From NCBI RefSeq assembly GCF_003097235.1, contig NZ_QEQQ01000021.1:1-64000 (forward strand): 64,000 nucleotides of DNA, written 5' to 3'. This document shows, piece after piece, positions 1-11,183 of the stretch. The position numbers and the translations under genes were made by a program. How positions within the stretch are numbered: the first letter of the stretch is position 1; the number at the start of each line of letters is the position of its first letter. Source of the DNA: Pseudomonas sp. CC120222-01a. GTDB lineage: Bacteria > Pseudomonadota > Gammaproteobacteria > Pseudomonadales > Pseudomonadaceae. The notes under the pieces were generated by a model, which saw nothing but the letters and a program-made list of their open reading frames with translations, made no database searches and was not told the origin of the DNA.

Positions 1-1
1 A

Positions 2-307
2 CCAGAGATGATTGCGCAAGAACTTTGGGGCGTGCTGCTGGGCTACAACCTGCTGCGCTATCAGATGGTTCAGATGTCGAGGCAGTGCCCAGGTGTTTAT
101 CCCTGCGAAATGAGTTTTACCGCCTGCAGCTGGGCAATCTTGGGCTTGCTGCATGGCACATCACTGAATCATCCCGGCAACCTGCCAGGATTTCTGGCGG
201 ACTTGCAGGCATCAGCAGCGCAGTATGTCCTACCTCATCGGCGACCTGATCGTTGGTTCCCCAGAGCAGTGAAGCAACGACCAGCAAAATACCCGACCCG
301 AAAATGA
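2..307 (+). CDS. IS4-family transposase, C-terminal 101 residues only
   Basis: The frame is open from the first bases of the window to the TGA at 305-307, so the gene starts to the left. The visible part carries the helical ELWGVLLGYNLLRYQM block, which contains the glutamate region of the IS4-type DDE catalytic domain. It ends with the basic tail RWFPRAVKQRPAKYPTRK, typical of IS4 transposases. The stop lies 31 bp before the inferred IS end, as expected for a compact IS. Whether the whole element is intact cannot be judged here. Confidence 0.8.
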   Translation, partial: PEMIAQELWGVLLGYNLLRYQMVQMSRQCPGVYPCEMSFTACSWAILGLLHGTSLNHPGNLPGFLADLQASAAQYVLPHRRPDRWFPRAVKQRPAKYPTRK

Positions 308-308
308 A

Positions 309-337
309 AATGCCAGTCAGCTTAACTGACTGGCATT
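309..337. repeat. Perfect 12-bp stem at the IS right end; possible terminator for both strands
   Basis: AATGCCAGTCAG and its exact complement CTGACTGGCATT flank a 5-nt loop. The outer half overlaps the IS terminal inverted repeat. On the minus strand the stem is followed by TTTTCATTTT, so it could terminate gltA transcripts now that the normal terminator seems to be disrupted. Confidence 0.6.
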
Positions 338-338
338 A

Positions 339-359
339 GCCCGAGGGCAGCCTTTTTTT
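339..359. terminator. Right half of a rho-independent terminator, apparently split by the IS
   Basis: The sequence GCCCGAGGGCAGCC followed by seven T lies directly after the IS end. It would form a normal hairpin (GGCTGCC, loop CGAG, GGCAGCC, T-run) if preceded by AAAGGCT, but the IS is there instead. The first 11 bases, GCCCGAGGGCA, are my candidate for the target duplication. This is inference from one flank only. Confidence 0.5.
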
Positions 360-377
360 GCGTTCGGCGGGTAAGGC

Positions 378-1667
378 TTACTTGCGGTCCTTCAGCTCGA
401 CGATGTCGCGCTGCAGTTCGCCGGTGTACAGCTGGCGAGGGCGGCCGATCTTGTACGGGCTGGAGAGCATTTCTTTCCAGTGCGAGATCCAGCCGACAGT
501 ACGTGCCAGGGCGAAGATCACGGTGAACATGCTGGTCGGAATGCCGATCGCCTTCAGGATGATGCCCGAGTAGAAGTCGACGTTCGGGTACAGCGAGCGC
601 TCGATGAAGTACGGATCGGTCAGGGCGATCTCTTCCAGGCGCATGGCCAGTTCCAGCTGTGGATCGTTCTTGATGCCCAGCTCGCCCAGGACTTCGTCGC
701 AGGTCTTCTTCATCACGGTGGCGCGCGGGTCACGGTTCTTGTAGACGCGGTGACCGAAGCCCATGAGTTTGAACGGGTCGTTCTTGTCCTTGGCCTTGGC
801 GATGTACTTGTCGATGTTCGAGACATCGCCAATTTCATCGAGCATGGTCAGGACCGCTTCGTTCGCACCGCCGTGGGCCGGGCCCCACAGTGCGGCGATA
901 CCGGCAGCGATACAGGCGAACGGGTTGGCGCCCGAGGAGCCTGCCAGGCGCACGGTGGAGGTGGAGGCGTTCTGCTCGTGGTCGGCGTGGAGGATGAAGA
1001 TCCGGTCCATTGCCTTGGCCAGCACCGGGCTGATCGGTTTGATCTCGCACGGGGTGTTGAACATCATGTGCAGGAAGTTTTCCGCGTACGACAGGTCGTT
1101 GCGCGGGTACATCATCGGCTGGCCCATGGAGTACTTGTAAACCATCGCGGCCAGGGTCGGCATCTTGGCGACCAGGCGCACCGCGGAAATTTCGCGGTGT
1201 TGCGGGTTATTGATGTCCAGGGAGTCGTGGTAGAACGCCGACAGGGCGCCGACCACGCCGCACATCACCGCCATCGGGTGAGCGTCGCGGCGGAAACCGT
1301 TGAAGAAGGACTTCAGCTGCTCGTGAACCATGGTGTGGTTCTTGACGGTGCTGACGAACTGGGCCTTCTGCTCGGCATTCGGCAATTCGCCGTTGAGCAG
1401 CAGGTAGCAGGTTTCCAGGTAATCCGATTTCTCGGCGAGCTGTTCGATCGGGTAGCCGCGGTGCAGCAGCACGCCCTTGTCGCCGTCGATGTAGGTGATC
1501 TTCGACTCGCACGAGGCGGTCGCCATGAAACCAGGGTCGAAGGTGAAGTGACCAGTGGCCCCCAACCCGCGGACGTCGATTACATCAGGACCAACGGTGC
1601 CGGTTAAAATGGGCAGCTCGACGGGGGCAGCGCCCTCGATGACCAACTGCGCTTTTTTGTCAGCCAT
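378..1667 (-). CDS. gltA: Citrate synthase, type II
   Basis: Condenses oxaloacetate and acetyl-CoA to citrate, the entry step of the TCA cycle, in the cytoplasm. The 429-residue length fits the hexameric, NADH-sensitive Gram-negative type. Family blocks include the N-terminal region with [20 protein letters not shown], the active-site histidine in [23 protein letters not shown], and the catalytic [14 protein letters not shown]. The start is preceded by AGGAGG at good spacing. A strong promoter-like pair sits upstream at 1725-1752. The gene is divergent from the sdh-suc genes, the usual Pseudomonas arrangement. Its 3' side faces an IS4-type element. Confidence 0.97.
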   Translation of the reverse strand: MADKKAQLVIEGAAPVELPILTGTVGPDVIDVRGLGATGHFTFDPGFMATASCESKITYIDGDKGVLLHRGYPIEQLAEKSDYLETCYLLLNGELPNAEQKAQFVSTVKNHTMVHEQLKSFFNGFRRDAHPMAVMCGVVGALSAFYHDSLDINNPQHREISAVRLVAKMPTLAAMVYKYSMGQPMMYPRNDLSYAENFLHMMFNTPCEIKPISPVLAKAMDRIFILHADHEQNASTSTVRLAGSSGANPFACIAAGIAALWGPAHGGANEAVLTMLDEIGDVSNIDKYIAKAKDKNDPFKLMGFGHRVYKNRDPRATVMKKTCDEVLGELGIKNDPQLELAMRLEEIALTDPYFIERSLYPNVDFYSGIILKAIGIPTSMFTVIFALARTVGWISHWKEMLSSPYKIGRPRQLYTGELQRDIVELKDRK

Positions 1668-1724
1668 GTGGCCTCCTATTAATGCTTGAAATCATCAGAC
1701 AGCCCCCCACGCAGGGCCCGCACC

Positions 1725-1752
1725 ACTATAGAGAAGTAAATTCGAATGTCAA
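1725..1752 (-). promoter_or_regulatory. Sigma-70-type promoter of gltA
   Basis: On the minus strand TTGACA (1752-1747) is followed after 16 bp by TATAGT (1730-1725), about 57 bp upstream of the gltA start. Both hexamers are close to consensus. No operator was recognised. Confidence 0.7.
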
Positions 1753-1866
1753 TTTGCCTAAAGGCTGGTTGAAAGGCCCTCTGAAGCCTGATTTTTCTAG
1801 AATTTCTCGCCCATTTACGCCTTTTGCTCGCTAAAGGCAATCCGCTATTTGGGCTACCCCGTCACG

Positions 1867-1895
1867 TTGTCATAAGCAGCCTAACTGTCTATACT
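1867..1895 (+). promoter_or_regulatory. Sigma-70-type promoter of the sdhCDAB-suc genes
   Basis: TTGTCA (1867-1872) and TATACT (1890-1895) are separated by exactly 17 bp. The mRNA leader to the sdhC GTG would be about 115 nt. It contains a C/G-rich stretch (1909-1960), with CCCAGGGGCTTGCAAGCCC among it, that could fold. The two outward-facing promoters of gltA and sdh are about 115 bp apart. Confidence 0.65.
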
Positions 1896-2018
1896 CGGCA
1901 CCCGACTCCCAGGGGCTTGCAAGCCCGAACTGCTGGGGGTCGCCGTTCCCTGGGTGGTGGGTACCTGACCAGTACACTTACCAACAACTTTGCCCTGATT
2001 CGCTAGGGGCTCTTCAGT

Positions 2019-2405
2019 GTGAAAAAAGCCGTGAAAAGCCAACGACCTGTAAACCTAGACCTAAGGACCATCAAGCTTCCTGTCACTGCGTACACGTCCA
2101 TTCTGCACCGTATCTCCGGCGTCATCCTGTTCCTCGGCCTTGCCATCATGCTTTATGCACTGGGCAAGTCGCTGGGTTCCGAGGAAGGCTTCGGTGAGGT
2201 GAAGGCGTGTCTGACCAGCCCGCTGGCCAAGTTCGTGACCTGGGGCCTGCTGTCCGCCCTGCTTTATCACCTCGTGGCAGGTGTACGCCACCTGATCATG
2301 GACATGGGTATCGGTGAGACGCTGGAAGGCGGCAAGCTGGGCTCGAAAATCGTGATCGTCATCTCCGTGGTGCTGATCGTTCTGGTGGGAGTTTGGGTAT
2401 GGTAA
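2019..2405 (+). CDS. sdhC: Succinate dehydrogenase cytochrome b556 subunit
   Basis: Membrane anchor subunit of complex II that binds heme b and quinone together with SdhD. The 128 residues start at a GTG (VKKAVKSQRPVNLDL) and contain the family signature around SILHRISGVILF (first membrane helix with quinone-site Ser/Arg) and the heme-ligand region YHLVAGVRHLIMD. Three hydrophobic helices are visible at about 30-50, 65-88 and 107-127. First gene of the operon. Its end overlaps sdhD by 7 bp, which suggests translational coupling. Confidence 0.95.
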   Translation: MKKAVKSQRPVNLDLRTIKLPVTAYTSILHRISGVILFLGLAIMLYALGKSLGSEEGFGEVKACLTSPLAKFVTWGLLSALLYHLVAGVRHLIMDMGIGETLEGGKLGSKIVIVISVVLIVLVGVWVW

Positions 2406-2767
2406 CCAATGTCACGAACCTGTCGCGTTCGGGCCTCTATGACTGGATGGCGCAGCGCGTATCGGCGGTCGTTCTCGCGGCTTACTTCATCTTCCTGATC
2501 GGCTACGTGGTCTGCCACCCAGGCATCGACTACACCCAGTGGCATGGTCTGTTCTCCAACAACGCGATGCGGATCTTCAGTCTGCTGGCCCTCGTTGCCC
2601 TGGGCGCTCACGCCTGGGTCGGCATGTGGACCATCGCCACCGACTACCTGACGCCAATGTCGTTCGGCAAGTCGGCGACTGCGATTCGTTTCCTGTTCCA
2701 GGCGGTATGCGGCGTTGCGATGTTCGCTTACTTCGTCTGGGGTGTGCAGATTCTCTGGGGTATCTGA
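2399..2767 (+). CDS. sdhD: Succinate dehydrogenase hydrophobic membrane anchor subunit
   Basis: Second membrane anchor of complex II. The ATG at 2399 overlaps the end of sdhC; a TTG two codons earlier is less likely. The 122 residues begin MVTNVTNLSRSGLYDWMAQR, a segment typical of SdhD near the quinone pocket. Three hydrophobic helices follow, with the heme-region histidine in LGAHAWVGMWTIATDYL. It lies three bases before sdhA. Confidence 0.94.
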   Translation: MVTNVTNLSRSGLYDWMAQRVSAVVLAAYFIFLIGYVVCHPGIDYTQWHGLFSNNAMRIFSLLALVALGAHAWVGMWTIATDYLTPMSFGKSATAIRFLFQAVCGVAMFAYFVWGVQILWGI

Positions 2768-2770
2768 TCC

Positions 2771-4543
2771 ATGGCTAGCATTCCAACCATTTCCTTCGAC
2801 GCCATCATCATCGGTGGCGGCGGCGCCGGCATGCGCGCAGCGCTGCAGCTGGCCCAGGGCGGTCACAAGACTGCCGTAGTCACCAAGGTCTTCCCGACCC
2901 GTTCGCACACTGTATCCGCCCAGGGCGGCATCACCTGCGCCATCGCTTCGGCCGACCCGAACGACGACTGGCGCTGGCACATGTACGATACCGTCAAGGG
3001 TTCCGACTACATCGGTGACCAGGACGCTATCGAATACATGTGTCAGGAAGGCCCGGCTGCGGTCTTCGAGCTGGACCACATGGGTCTGCCGTTCTCGCGT
3101 ACCGAAACCGGCCGTATCTACCAGCGCCCGTTCGGTGGCCAGTCCAAGGACTTCGGTAAAGGTGGCCAGGCCGCCCGTACCTGTGCCGCTTCCGACCGTA
3201 CCGGTCACGCGCTGCTGCACACCCTGTACCAGGGCAACCTGAAAGCCGGTACCACCTTCCTCAACGAGTACTACGCCGTTGACCTGGTGAAGAATCAGGA
3301 AGGCGCTTTCGTCGGTGTGATCGCGATCTGCATCGAAACCGGCGAAACCATGTACATCAAGTCCAAGGCCACCGTTCTGGCCACTGGCGGTGCGGGCCGT
3401 ATCTACGCGTCCACCACCAACGCCCTGATCAACACCGGTGACGGTATCGGCATGGCCCTGCGCGCAGGCGTACCGGTACAGGACATCGAGATGTGGCAGT
3501 TCCACCCGACCGGCATCGCCGGCGCCGGTGTACTGGTCACCGAAGGTTGCCGCGGTGAGGGTGGCTACCTGATCAACGCCCACGGCGAGCGCTTCATGGA
3601 GCGTTACGCGCCGAACGCGAAAGACCTGGCCGGCCGCGACGTGGTTGCCCGTTCCATGGTCAAGGAAATCATCGCCGGCAACGGCGTGGGCCCGAACAAG
3701 GACCACGTACTGCTGAAGCTGGACCACCTGGGCGAGGAGGTGCTGCACAGCCGCCTGCCAGGTATCTGCGAACTGTCCAAGACCTTCGCCCACGTCGACC
3801 CGGTGGTCGCGCCGGTGCCGGTCGTTCCGACCTGCCACTACATGATGGGTGGCGTTGCCACCAACATCCATGGCCAGGCCATCACCATGGACGAAGAAGG
3901 CAAGGATCACATCATTCCTGGCCTGTTCGCCGTAGGTGAAGTGGCGTGCGTATCGGTACACGGCGCCAACCGCCTGGGCGGTAACTCGCTGCTCGACCTG
4001 GTGGTGTTCGGCCGTGCTGCCGGCCTGCACCTGGAGAAGGCGCTGAGCGACGGCATCGAGCACCTCGACGCCAGCGACACCGACATCGATGTTGCCCTGA
4101 ACCGCCTGAACAAGCTCAACGAGCGTACTTCCGGCGAAGACGTTGCCAGCCTGAAGCGCGAGCTGCAGAGCTGCATGCAGAACTACTTCGGTGTATTCCG
4201 TACTGGCGAATACATGCAGAAGGGTATCGAGCAGCTGGCCGGCCTGCGTGAGCGCATCGCCAACGTCAAGATCAACGACAAGTCCCAGGCCTTCAACACT
4301 GCGCGTATCGAAGCGCTGGAGCTGCAGAACCTGCTGGAAGTCGCCGAAGCTACCGCCATTGCGGCCGAAGCCCGTAAAGAGTCCCGCGGCGCTCACGCCC
4401 GTGAAGACTTCGAAGACCGTGACGACGAAAACTGGCTGTGCCACACCCTGTACTACCCGGGTGAGAAGCGCGTCGCCAAGCGTGGCGTCAACTTTGCGCC
4501 GAAGACTGTTCCAGCCTTCGAACCAAAAGTCCGGACTTACTAA
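2771..4543 (+). CDS. sdhA: Succinate dehydrogenase flavoprotein subunit
   Basis: Catalytic subunit that oxidises succinate to fumarate with covalently bound FAD; it sits on the cytoplasmic face bound to SdhB. The 590 residues fit the family. The Rossmann motif is at the start ([15 protein letters not shown]), followed by the FAD-linking histidine block [11 protein letters not shown]. The HPTG block, the catalytic-arginine region GRDVVARSM and a C-terminal basic domain complete it. Third gene of the sdhCDAB operon. Confidence 0.98.
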   Translation: MASIPTISFDAIIIGGGGAGMRAALQLAQGGHKTAVVTKVFPTRSHTVSAQGGITCAIASADPNDDWRWHMYDTVKGSDYIGDQDAIEYMCQEGPAAVFELDHMGLPFSRTETGRIYQRPFGGQSKDFGKGGQAARTCAASDRTGHALLHTLYQGNLKAGTTFLNEYYAVDLVKNQEGAFVGVIAICIETGETMYIKSKATVLATGGAGRIYASTTNALINTGDGIGMALRAGVPVQDIEMWQFHPTGIAGAGVLVTEGCRGEGGYLINAHGERFMERYAPNAKDLAGRDVVARSMVKEIIAGNGVGPNKDHVLLKLDHLGEEVLHSRLPGICELSKTFAHVDPVVAPVPVVPTCHYMMGGVATNIHGQAITMDEEGKDHIIPGLFAVGEVACVSVHGANRLGGNSLLDLVVFGRAAGLHLEKALSDGIEHLDASDTDIDVALNRLNKLNERTSGEDVASLKRELQSCMQNYFGVFRTGEYMQKGIEQLAGLRERIANVKINDKSQAFNTARIEALELQNLLEVAEATAIAAEARKESRGAHAREDFEDRDDENWLCHTLYYPGEKRVAKRGVNFAPKTVPAFEPKVRTY

Positions 4544-4554
4544 GGGTGGCTGCT

Positions 4555-5259
4555 ATGTTGAAAGTCGAAGTTTATCGTTACAACCCGGACACCGACTCGG
4601 CGCCCAAGATGGAGTCGTTCGACGTCGATACCGGCGGCAAGGACCTGATGGTGCTGGACGTGCTGGCGCTGATCAAGGAGAAGGACGAGGGCTTCTCGTA
4701 CCGTCGCTCCTGCCGTGAAGGCGTTTGCGGTTCCGATGGCATGAACATGAACGGCAAGAACGGCCTGGCCTGCATCACGCCGCTGTCGGCTGTGGTCAAG
4801 GGCAACAAGCTGGTTCTGCGCCCGCTGCCAGGCCTGCCGGTCATTCGTGACCTGGTGGTCGACATGAGCATCTTCTACAAGCAGTACGAGAAGGTGAAGC
4901 CATTCCTGCAGAACGACACGCCGGCTCCGGCCATCGAGCGTCTGCAGTCGCCGGAAGACCGCGACAAGCTGGACGGTCTGTACGAGTGCATCCTGTGCGC
5001 TTGCTGCTCGACTTCCTGCCCGTCGTTCTGGTGGAACCCGGACAAGTTCCTGGGCCCGGCCGCCCTGCTGCAGGCCTATCGCTTCCTGGCTGACAGCCGT
5101 GACACCAAGACCCAGGAGCGCCTGGCGTCCCTGGATGACCCGTTCAGCGTATTCCGCTGCCGCGGGATCATGAACTGCGTCAACGTTTGCCCGAAGGGTC
5201 TGAACCCTACCAAGGCAATCGGTCACGTACGTAACATGCTGCTGCAAAGCGGCACCTGA
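4555..5259 (+). CDS. sdhB: Succinate dehydrogenase iron-sulfur subunit
   Basis: Passes electrons from FAD to quinone through three Fe-S centres. The ATG at 4555 (MLKVEVYRYNPD) is chosen over an in-frame GTG nine bases earlier because AAGGGTGG lies at proper spacing before it. The 234 residues show the [2Fe-2S] cysteines in SCREGVCGSDGMNMNGKNGLAC (given here as a motif block) and the two ferredoxin-type clusters CILCACCSTSCP and CRGIMNCVNVCPKGLNP. Last sdh gene; 246 bp separate it from sucA. Confidence 0.97.
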   Translation: MLKVEVYRYNPDTDSAPKMESFDVDTGGKDLMVLDVLALIKEKDEGFSYRRSCREGVCGSDGMNMNGKNGLACITPLSAVVKGNKLVLRPLPGLPVIRDLVVDMSIFYKQYEKVKPFLQNDTPAPAIERLQSPEDRDKLDGLYECILCACCSTSCPSFWWNPDKFLGPAALLQAYRFLADSRDTKTQERLASLDDPFSVFRCRGIMNCVNVCPKGLNPTKAIGHVRNMLLQSGT

Positions 5260-5505
5260 TACAAAGCGTTGTAACTGCAGTAAGCCGAGGTGCGGGTGGT
5301 GAGCCCGCACTGAGGTAAAACCTGAGCAAGGGCTCACAAAGCCCGCGTTCGATACCTATGAAGATATGAGACCAGCAGGGGCTTTCCGGGCTGGTACCCG
5401 GAAAATCAGCAGGATCCAAGTGGCGTGGTTCAGTCGCTTTATTCGGACTTTTCCAGGTTTGCTGTGGCTCTCGCCGATCAGTCCCCTAACCGAGGGTGAC
5501 CAAGC
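5260..5505 (+). promoter_or_regulatory. sdhB-sucA spacer with a stem-loop
   Basis: This 246-bp gap within the TCA block has no supported gene. GTGCGGG (5290-5296) pairs with CCCGCAC (5304-5310) to form a stem not followed by a T-run, so it is not an obvious terminator. An AGGG-rich ribosome site (GAGGGTGACC) lies before sucA. The gap could hold an internal promoter or an RNA processing site; no convincing -35/-10 pair was picked out. Confidence 0.4.
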
Positions 5506-8337
5506 ATGCAAGAAAGCGTGATGCAGCGCATGTGGGATAGCGCCCACCTTTCAGGTGGTAACGCTGCATATGTGGAAGAGCTCTACGAGCTCTACCTGCA
5601 CGACCCTAACGCTGTGCCAGAAGAGTGGCGCACTTACTTCCAGAAGTTGCCAGCCGACGGCAGCACCGCTACCGATGTATCGCACTCGACGATCCGCGAC
5701 CATTTCGTACTGCTGGCAAAGAACCAGCGCCGCGCCCAACCGGTTTCCGCCGGGAGCGTGAGCACAGAACACGAGAAGAAGCAGGTTGAAGTTCTGCGAC
5801 TGATCCAGGCCTATCGTATGCGCGGCCATCAGGCTGCCAAGCTCGACCCGTTGGGGTTGTGGCAGCGACCTGCGCCTGTAGACCTGTCGATCAATCACTA
5901 CGGCTTGACCAATGCCGATCTTGATACGACCTTCCGTGCCGGCGACCTGTTCATCGGCAAAGAGGAGGCGAGCCTACGCGACATCTTCGAGGCACTCCAG
6001 AAGACATATTGTCGCACCATTGGCGCCGAGTTCACCCATATCGTCGATTCCGAGCAGCGCAGCTGGTTCCAGCAGCGCCTGGAAAGCGTGCGCGGCCGTC
6101 CGGAATTCTCGGTCGACGTGCAGACGCACCTGCTCGAGCGTGTGACTGCCGGTGAAGGCCTTGAGAAATACCTGGGCACCAAGTACCCAGGCACCAAGCG
6201 TTTCGGCCTCGAGGGCGGCGAAAGCCTGATCCCGATGCTGGACGAGATGATCCAGCGCTCCGGCTCCTACGGCACCAAGGAAGTCGTGATCGGCATGGCC
6301 CACCGCGGCCGTCTGAACGTGCTGGTCAACACCTTCGGCAAGAACCCGCGCGAGCTGTTCGACGAGTTCGAAGGCAAGAAGATGAATGAGCTGGGCTCCG
6401 GTGACGTGAAGTATCACCAGGGCTTCTCTTCGAACGTGATGACCCCGGGTGGCGAAGTTCACCTGGCCATGGCGTTCAACCCGTCCCACCTGGAAATCGT
6501 CTCGCCAGTGGTGGAAGGTTCGGTGCGCGCCCGTCAGGACCGTCGCAACGACACCGTGGGTGACAAGGTTCTGCCGATCTCGATCCACGGCGACGCTGCG
6601 TTCGCCGGCCAGGGCGTGGTCATGGAAACCTTCCAGATGTCGCAGACCCGCGGTTTCAAGACCGGCGGTACCGTGCACATCGTGATCAACAACCAGGTTG
6701 GTTTCACCATCAGCAACCCGCTGGACGCACGTTCCACCGAGTACGCCACCGACGTCGCCAAAATGATTCAGGCGCCGATCCTGCACGTCAACGGTGACGA
6801 TCCGGAAGCGGTGCTGTTCGTGACCCAGCTGGCCATCGATTACCGCATGCAGTTCAAGCGTGACGTGGTCATCGACCTGGTCTGCTACCGTCGCCGCGGC
6901 CACAACGAGGCCGACGAACCGAACGGCACCCAGCCTTTGATGTACCAGCAGATCACCAAGCAGCGCACCACCCGTGAGCTGTACGCTGATTCGCTGATCC
7001 AGGCCGGTCGCATCGATGCCGAGCGTGCTCAGGCCAAGATCGACGAGTACCGCAACGCCCTGGACAACGGCCTGCACGTGGTGAAGAGCCTGGTCAAGGA
7101 GCCGAACCGCGAGCTGTTCGTCGACTGGCGTCCGTACCTGGGCCATGCCTGGACCGCGCGTCACGACACCCGCTTCGACCTCAAGACCCTGCAGGACCTG
7201 TCGGCCAAGCTGCTGGAGCTGCCGGAAGGCTTCGTCGTCCAGCGCCAGGTCGCGAAGATCTACGAAGATCGCCAGAAGATGCAGGCCGGTGGCTTGCCGA
7301 TCAACTGGGGCTATGCAGAGACCATGGCCTACGCCACCCTGCAGTTCGAAGGTCACCCGATCCGCATGACCGGCCAGGACATCGGCCGTGGCACCTTCTC
7401 GCACCGTCACGCGGTGCTGCACAACCAGAAGGACGCCAGCACCTACGTACCGCTGAAGAACCTGTTCCCGGGCCAGCCACGTTTCGACCTGTACGACTCC
7501 TTCCTGTCGGAAGAGGCAGTACTGGCCTTCGAATACGGCTACTCGACCACCACGCCGAACGCGCTGGTGATCTGGGAAGCCCAGTTCGGCGACTTCGCCA
7601 ACGGTGCCCAGGTGGTGATCGACCAGTTCATCACCAGCGGCGAGCACAAGTGGGGCCGCCTGTGCGGTCTGACCATGCTGCTGCCACACGGTTATGAAGG
7701 GCAGGGCCCGGAGCACTCCTCCGCGCGTCTGGAGCGTTACCTGCAGCTGTGCGCCGAGCACAACATTCAGGTCTGCGTACCGACCACCCCGGCACAGATC
7801 TACCACCTGCTGCGTCGCCAGGTCATTCGCCCGCTGCGCAAGCCGCTGGTGGTCCTGACGCCGAAGTCGCTGCTGCGCCACAAGCTGGCCATCTCGACCC
7901 TGGAAGACCTGGCAGAAGGCTCGTTCCAGACCGTGATCCCGGAAATCGACACCCTCGATCCGGCCAAGGTCGAACGCCTGGTCCTGTGCAGCGGCAAGGT
8001 CTACTACGACCTGCTGGAAAAACGCCGTGCCGAAGGCCGTGAAGACATCGCGATCCTGCGTCTGGAACAGCTGTATCCGTTCCCTGAAGACGACCTGGTC
8101 GAAATCCTGGCGCAATACACCAACCTCAAGCATGCGGTCTGGTGCCAGGAAGAACCGATGAACCAGGGCGCCTGGTACAGCAGTCAGCACCACATGCGCC
8201 GTATCCTGGGCCGCCACAACAAGGCGCTGGTCCTGGAATACGCCGGCCGCGACGCTTCCGCCGCGCCAGCCTGTGGTTACGCATCGAAGCACGCCGAACA
8301 GCAGGAAAAACTGCTGCAAGACGCCTTCACTGTTTAA
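5506..8337 (+). CDS. sucA: 2-oxoglutarate dehydrogenase E1 component
   Basis: Thiamine-diphosphate enzyme that decarboxylates 2-oxoglutarate and passes the succinyl group to the lipoyl arm of SucB. The 943 residues match the family. The N-terminal MQESVMQRMWDSAHLSGGN is the E2-binding segment seen in Pseudomonas. Catalytic-core blocks include VIGMAHRGRLNVLVN, FSSNVMTPGGEVHLAMAFNP, HGDAAFAGQGVVMETFQMSQ and the C-terminal transketolase-like half with GTFSHRHAVLHNQ. First gene of sucAB-lpdG. Confidence 0.98.
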   Translation: MQESVMQRMWDSAHLSGGNAAYVEELYELYLHDPNAVPEEWRTYFQKLPADGSTATDVSHSTIRDHFVLLAKNQRRAQPVSAGSVSTEHEKKQVEVLRLIQAYRMRGHQAAKLDPLGLWQRPAPVDLSINHYGLTNADLDTTFRAGDLFIGKEEASLRDIFEALQKTYCRTIGAEFTHIVDSEQRSWFQQRLESVRGRPEFSVDVQTHLLERVTAGEGLEKYLGTKYPGTKRFGLEGGESLIPMLDEMIQRSGSYGTKEVVIGMAHRGRLNVLVNTFGKNPRELFDEFEGKKMNELGSGDVKYHQGFSSNVMTPGGEVHLAMAFNPSHLEIVSPVVEGSVRARQDRRNDTVGDKVLPISIHGDAAFAGQGVVMETFQMSQTRGFKTGGTVHIVINNQVGFTISNPLDARSTEYATDVAKMIQAPILHVNGDDPEAVLFVTQLAIDYRMQFKRDVVIDLVCYRRRGHNEADEPNGTQPLMYQQITKQRTTRELYADSLIQAGRIDAERAQAKIDEYRNALDNGLHVVKSLVKEPNRELFVDWRPYLGHAWTARHDTRFDLKTLQDLSAKLLELPEGFVVQRQVAKIYEDRQKMQAGGLPINWGYAETMAYATLQFEGHPIRMTGQDIGRGTFSHRHAVLHNQKDASTYVPLKNLFPGQPRFDLYDSFLSEEAVLAFEYGYSTTTPNALVIWEAQFGDFANGAQVVIDQFITSGEHKWGRLCGLTMLLPHGYEGQGPEHSSARLERYLQLCAEHNIQVCVPTTPAQIYHLLRRQVIRPLRKPLVVLTPKSLLRHKLAISTLEDLAEGSFQTVIPEIDTLDPAKVERLVLCSGKVYYDLLEKRRAEGREDIAILRLEQLYPFPEDDLVEILAQYTNLKHAVWCQEEPMNQGAWYSSQHHMRRILGRHNKALVLEYAGRDASAAPACGYASKHAEQQEKLLQDAFTV

Positions 8338-8379
8338 TGCCTTCGCGCACCTGAAACCGAATTTAAGGAAACACAGATA

Positions 8380-9600
8380 ATGGCTATCGAGATCAAAGCC
8401 CCAACCTTCCCGGAATCGGTTGCCGATGGCACCGTTGCCACCTGGCACAAGCAGCCTGGCGATGCCGTCAAGCGTGACGAGCTGATCGTCGACATCGAGA
8501 CCGACAAGGTCGTCCTGGAAGTGCTGGCCACCGCCGACGGCGTGCTGGGCGCCATCGTCAAGGGCGAGGGCGACACCGTCCTGTCCGACGAAGTACTGGG
8601 TTCGATCGTTGAAGGCGGTGCTGCCGCCGCCGCTCCAGCTGCTGCCCCGGCTGCCGCTGCTCCGGCTGCCGCGGCTGCCGACGCTGGCGAAGACGACCCG
8701 ATCGCTGCTCCTGCCGCGCGCAAGCTGGCTGAAGAGAGCGGTATCGACCTGGCTACCGTTGCCGGCACCGGCAAAGGTGGTCGCATCACCAAGGAAGACG
8801 TCGTCGCCGCCGTCGCCAACAAGAAGTCGGCTCCGGCTCCTGCGGCCAAGCCTGCCGCTGCTGCCGCTGCTGCCCCGGTTGTGGTTGCCGCTGGCGACCG
8901 TACCGAGAAGCGCGTGCCGATGACCCGCCTGCGCGCCAAGATCGCCGAGCGTCTGGTCGAAGCCCAGTCGAACATGGCCATGCTGACCACCTTCAACGAA
9001 GTCGACATGACCGAAGTCATGGCCCTGCGTTCGAAGTACAAGGACCTGTTCGAGAAGACCCACAACGGCGTACGCCTGGGCTTCATGTCGTTCTTCGTCA
9101 AGGCCGCCACCGAAGCCCTGAAGCGCTTCCCGGCTGTCAACGCGTCGATCGACGGCAACGACATCGTCTACCACGGCTTCGCCGACGTCGGCGTTGCCGT
9201 GTCCAGCGACCGTGGCCTGGTGGTACCGGTACTGCGTAACGCCGAGTCGATGAGCCTGGCTGAAATCGAGAACGGCATTGCCACCTTCGGCAAGAAGGCC
9301 CGTGACGGCAAGCTGGCCATCGAAGAGATGACCGGCGGCACCTTCACCATCACCAACGGCGGTACTTTCGGCTCGATGATGTCGACCCCGATCGTCAACC
9401 CGCCACAGGCTGCCATCCTGGGCATGCACAACATCATCCAGCGCCCGATGGCCATCAATGGCCAAGTGGTTATTCGCCCGATGATGTACCTGGCACTGTC
9501 CTACGATCACCGCCTGATCGATGGCAAGGAAGCGGTAACCTTCCTGGTCACCATCAAGAACCTGCTGGAAGATCCGTCTCGCCTGCTGCTGGACATCTAA
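8380..9600 (+). CDS. sucB: 2-oxoglutarate dehydrogenase E2 component, dihydrolipoyl succinyltransferase
   Basis: Core of the 2-oxoglutarate dehydrogenase complex; transfers succinyl from lipoyl to CoA. In 406 residues it has one lipoyl domain (1-75) with the modified lysine in ETDKVVLEV and an Ala/Pro-rich linker (about 80-105). Next come the E1/E3-binding domain (about 108-145, [20 protein letters not shown]), a second Ala/Pro linker, and the catalytic domain ending with the active-site [13 protein letters not shown]. The Ala-rich linkers come from GCC/GCT runs. It lies 42 bp after sucA. Confidence 0.97.
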
Positions 9601-9669
9601 CCCTCTGGCTGCGTACCGTGCCGGCCCTGGCTTCGCGAGAAGCCATGCCGCGCGGTCCGCGGCCTGTAG

Positions 9670-11130
<1,461 letters not shown>

Positions 11131-11142
11131 TTATAAGAAACC

Positions 11143-11183
11143 ACGGCGGGCTGCCCGTCGTGAGTCTTGCGCGCATGACTCAC
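11143..11183. other. Two successive stem-loops in the lpdG-sucC spacer
   Basis: ACGGCGGG/CCCGTCGT (loop CTG, one G-T pair) is followed directly by GTGAGTC (11160-11166) and GACTCAC (11177-11183), which flank 10 nt. No T-run follows. They share one boundary, so they may be alternative folds. The 172-bp spacer holds no gene. The structures may set sucCD expression relative to sucAB or be a processing site. Confidence 0.4.

Larger units (their letters stand above)
1..338 (+). mobile_element. Right part of an IS4-family insertion sequence, cut by the window edge
   Basis: The element enters from the left edge with the end of its transposase gene. It finishes at about 338 in a terminal sequence that, read inward from 338, is TAATGCCAGTCAGTTAAG. 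This closely resembles the E. coli IS4 end as I remember it (TAATGCCGATCAGTTAAG). The transposase C-terminus is also of the IS4 type. The left end, and therefore the target duplication, lies outside the window. The bases after 338 look like the right half of a terminator stem, so the element probably inserted into the hairpin behind gltA. Confidence 0.75.

Noticed and set aside
2267-4444. A 725-codon minus-strand frame opposite sdhA
   Set aside because: Same codon-bias artefact; no family motif and no ribosome site.
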